NCBI RefSeq assembly: GCF_043555935.1
Contig: NZ_JBIGIB010000002.1
Span: 558,001-622,000, forward strand
Source: Pelomonas baiyunensis
Lineage (GTDB): Bacteria > Pseudomonadota > Gammaproteobacteria > Burkholderiales > Burkholderiaceae_C
Length of the DNA stretch: 64,000 nt
Reading direction: 5' to 3'
Position numbers and translations under genes: made by a program
The notes under the pieces: model-generated
Database searches by the model: none
Told to the model about the DNA's origin: nothing
Seen by the model: the letters and a program-made list of their open reading frames with translations, nothing else
Part shown: positions 61,620 through 64,000 of the stretch, in pieces
How positions within the stretch are numbered: position 1 is the first letter of the stretch
How the letters are laid out: each line of letters opens with the position of its first letter

Positions 61620-63106
61620 GCATCGACCATATCCCCTTCAACAGAATCACCTTCGCTCTGCCAGTGCAGCCGTTCAAGGTGACCGCGTTCATCTCCACGC
61701 AGGAACGCCTGCCCGCGGTCACCGAGTTCGTGTTGCGGCTTCTGCACACCTGCGGGCGCGTGTCGTTGGCCGGCTTCCGGGATTACTTCGGGTTCTCCGA
61801 GGCTGAAGCGCTTTCTGTCATCGAGTCACTGGACCGGCAAGGCTACGTCACGTTGTCCGAAGACCAGCTGACGCTCAGTGAAGAGATGCGGCAACGCTTT
61901 GAGACATCGCCCGACGATTGCCCATGGGTGACCAAGCTGAAGCGCCGCACGGATGTCGTTCCGTTCGACTTGTTGACGTTTTCAATGCTTGGGCGAGCCG
62001 ACTTTGCGTTCGCCTCGGCGAACTGGGTGAAGCTGAACCCGCCAGCTGAGCTCGTCGGCAACAGTCTGGAAAAGGCTCGTCATGCGTACCGGGAGAGCTT
62101 CGTCCGAATCGAGCGTGAGACGGCGCGGTCACGTGGCGAGGAGCGAGAGCGGTCCTATGGCGTCCACTCGATTGAAAGCGTTGAAGCTCGGAAACCAGGT
62201 TTTGTGCCGCTGACCGTGAGTCTGGAGGTTGATGCGAAGAACGCAGTGACGGCTAGGCTGCCGAACGAGTTCGAAGCGGGGGCCAGCCTGGAGCTGCTGA
62301 CGGAGTTCAGGGAGCGCGTTGCGGCTTCTTTGGAGAGCCACGCTCAAGTTGGCGAGGACGGCGTGCAAGAGTTCCTCGCGTTGTTCGAGCTCGACTTCCT
62401 TCGTCCATACGCACTGGAGGCCGACCTGAACGCACACAAGCTGGCCACGGACATCGAACGTGGTTTGAGCGCTCCAGCAGGGATTCAGCCGCTTTTCGGC
62501 GGCGTGTATCTCAAGAGGAATCGCGACGCGGTCCTGAGCCACATTCATGAGGCGCGAGGTGGGCACAAGGGGCAGCCAAGCTTCCAGAGCTCACTCGGTT
62601 GGCTCGCACCGGACTACGCGCTGTGGGGTCGCGGCGATGATTTCAAGCAGTCCGTGGACGCCTTTCGGAAGGCCATCCGGAGCATCGGCAAGGGTGATGA
62701 CCTGTACGTGTTCGACAGAGCGGAGGAGCGCCAAGAGGCAGCCGTGAGAAGCATGTATACCGGTACAGGCCTGGTCGAACTCCACCTCATGCGGCCGCCA
62801 CCCGCTTCGTCAGCACGCTGGCATGCTTCCCTCGAACTGATGCTGTATCCCGGGAGGTTCGCAGTGGTGCTACTTCACGCGGCGCTGCCCTCGTCGCCCG
62901 GTGCGCGCGTGCCCTTCGGATTCATTTCGACCCGTCCGAAGCACTTGCGACTGGTCCATCAGCTCATGCTCGATGCCGGAAACGGAAACCGTTACGCCGG
63001 GCGTTGGAGTCCAGGCCGCGATAGTGGCCCAAGTCGGCCGCAGACCCTTTTCGCCGCGTGTTCCTTCCTCGCGTATTCAGACATCCAGCTGTCGTCTACC
63101 CCATGA
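61616..63106 (+). CDS. Unrecognised protein coupled to the NERD-kinase-helicase gene
   Basis: 496 residues, start overlapping the preceding stop (ATGA), so the two are co-translated. The first 100 residues include a winged-helix-like segment (TEFVLRLLHTCGRVSLAGF, EALSVIESLDRQGYVTLSED). The remainder has mixed strands and helices (FVPLTVSLEVDAKNAVTARL, FALFELDFLRPY-like LFELDFLRPYALE, LELMLYPGRFAVVLLHAAL). I see no HxKx4D motif that would make it the phospholipase-D nuclease of Mokosh, nor any P-loop. Function unknown; probable partner of the upstream protein. Confidence 0.75.
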   Translation: MSIDHIPFNRITFALPVQPFKVTAFISTQERLPAVTEFVLRLLHTCGRVSLAGFRDYFGFSEAEALSVIESLDRQGYVTLSEDQLTLSEEMRQRFETSPDDCPWVTKLKRRTDVVPFDLLTFSMLGRADFAFASANWVKLNPPAELVGNSLEKARHAYRESFVRIERETARSRGEERERSYGVHSIESVEARKPGFVPLTVSLEVDAKNAVTARLPNEFEAGASLELLTEFRERVAASLESHAQVGEDGVQEFLALFELDFLRPYALEADLNAHKLATDIERGLSAPAGIQPLFGGVYLKRNRDAVLSHIHEARGGHKGQPSFQSSLGWLAPDYALWGRGDDFKQSVDAFRKAIRSIGKGDDLYVFDRAEERQEAAVRSMYTGTGLVELHLMRPPPASSARWHASLELMLYPGRFAVVLLHAALPSSPGARVPFGFISTRPKHLRLVHQLMLDAGNGNRYAGRWSPGRDSGPSRPQTLFAACSFLAYSDIQLSSTP

Positions 63107-63116
63107 CGGGTCTCAA

Positions 63117-64000
63117 ATGAATCTCAAGTCGAAACTCGCCGAGGCGCTGCAGGCTGCGGCCAAGGTCAATCGGTCTCTGATGACCGCTCCTGCTGCGGTA
63201 CTTTGGCCCGACCCTGACCGTCAGTGGCAGAAGGTCATCCCATCGCTTGCCGAGTGTGTTCCTGGTCTATTGACCTTGGGGGACTACGAGCCGGAGGCGA
63301 ATCGAGGCCCAAGCATCTGGCTGAAGGCCGTTGTCGGCGGTGCGATACCGTTGCTCAAGCCCGGAGCGCTTCCCGTCATCTACTTGCCCGGCATCAGCAA
63401 AGCCGACCTGAGGGCCATCGAGTCATGTCCACGGGACCTGCAGCCGCTTGCAGAGTTGCAGTATCGCGGGACGTTCTGGGCTCAGGTGAACGGAAAGGAC
63501 TGGACCGTCAACGCCTTCCTGACGTCCAAGGCTGGTGGCCTCGGGCTGGACGTCGCTCAAGACAAGGCGACCCAGGAGGCGTTGACCCAGGTACTCAATG
63601 CCGGCGTGCTGATGGAGACTGCGGTGGCGGACCTCCAGGGGCGCTCCATCAACTCGGAATGGTTGCTCAGCCTGTTGGCACCGAACCCCACCCGCGACCT
63701 ACTGCTGTGGATGAACGAACCGTCTGTTGTTCAGCGTCAGTGGGGTGATGTTCTTTGGAGCGTTTTCATCAAGCGCTGCAGGTCCGACTTCGGCTTCGAC
63801 CCGGTGGCCGATGGGGTGCTGGTGGCCGCCGAGCGCCTGGCCAAGGGGGAAGGCAAATGGGTTGCAGTCGCCGTGCTGTACCGCGACTCGTTCGCCTGCT
63901 TCCCGAACGTGTACCCGCTGCTGGCGAAGGTCCAGCCGCCGCAGATGGGCCTGTTCCCAGACCAGGAACTGCTGGCCGGCTACCCGCAGGCCAACGAGGA
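63117..64000 (+). CDS. pglZ: BREX phosphatase-like PglZ/BrxZ (type B-like), 3' part cut by window edge
   Basis: Only the first 294 codons are present, beginning MNLKSKLAEALQAA. The sequence has features I associate with the PglZ type B family: VLWPDPDRQWQKVIPSL, LLTLGDYEPEANRGPSIWL, VIYLPGISKADLRAIESCP, ELQYRGTFWAQVN, LGLDVAQD. The alkaline-phosphatase-like metal sites would lie later in the protein. It follows the unrecognised gene by 10 bp. It places the 12-kb extra block between pglX and pglZ. Confidence 0.82.
   Translation, partial: MNLKSKLAEALQAAAKVNRSLMTAPAAVLWPDPDRQWQKVIPSLAECVPGLLTLGDYEPEANRGPSIWLKAVVGGAIPLLKPGALPVIYLPGISKADLRAIESCPRDLQPLAELQYRGTFWAQVNGKDWTVNAFLTSKAGGLGLDVAQDKATQEALTQVLNAGVLMETAVADLQGRSINSEWLLSLLAPNPTRDLLLWMNEPSVVQRQWGDVLWSVFIKRCRSDFGFDPVADGVLVAAERLAKGEGKWVAVAVLYRDSFACFPNVYPLLAKVQPPQMGLFPDQELLAGYPQANE

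Noticed and set aside
61616..63106. Assignment as Mokosh MkoB phospholipase-D nuclease
   Set aside because: Context beside a kinase-helicase protein suggested it, but no HxKx4D motif is present.
1..64000. CRISPR arrays, tRNA or rRNA genes, insertion-sequence transposases
   Set aside because: None seen on either strand; the only regular repeats are short tandem GTTACC units and the rep-proximal copies.

Overview
The window reads as high-GC betaproteobacterial chromosome (Burkholderiales-like; no closer call is justified). The left 4.8 kb is chromosomal core on the minus strand: mutS, pyrG and the start of kdsA. A tyrosine-recombinase gene follows immediately upstream of mutS, and from there to the right edge everything looks like one large integrative island. 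Its far end is not in the window.

Island backbone. The left part (4.9-11.8 kb) holds the integrase, an excisionase-like HTH protein, a small SSB, a hypothetical protein, a protein resembling the replication-relaxation family and an orphan predicted nuclease. The same backbone resumes at 37.7-42.6 kb with a coiled-coil protein, an HTH regulator, a small HTH protein, RepA-like and RepC-like replication proteins, repeat and palindrome clusters, and a paralogue of the left-end hypothetical protein. A short element, CTACACGT, lies 29-38 nt before the start codons of five of these genes and in weaker form before others. It ties the two halves into one transcriptional unit family, interrupted by metal-resistance cargo.

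Metal-resistance cargo (11.8-37.5 kb). A large copper/silver cluster reads leftwards from cueR (exported small proteins, TolC-like protein, multicopper oxidase, cupredoxin, DUF411 protein, CusF, CusCBA). A second set reads rightwards (copZ, Met-rich exported protein, two DUF2933 proteins, a methyltransferase-like membrane protein, copA). Three CueR-type operators explain its regulation. Next come a CadR/PbrR regulator with a Zn/Cd/Pb P-type ATPase, a second MerR-type regulator with a small Mer-like membrane protein, a YnfA-like protein, and an arsenic operon arsR-arsC-arsC-aqpS-arsD-arsA that has no arsenite efflux pump.

Defence block (42.7-64 kb). This is a BREX operon: a ribbon-helix-helix gene, brxA, brxB, brxC, pglX, then pglZ running off the right edge. 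About 12 kb of further defence genes sit between pglX and pglZ: an OLD-nuclease/UvrD-helicase pair (Gabija-like), a DUF262-DUF1524 protein (GmrSD/BrxU-like), and a 1644-residue protein combining a NERD nuclease domain, a degenerate kinase, a second kinase-like domain and an SF1 helicase. The last is translationally coupled to a 496-residue protein I do not recognise. That two-gene module is the best candidate for an undescribed system here. The pglX gene itself has a low-GC central segment in the target-recognition region, suggesting exchange of specificity.
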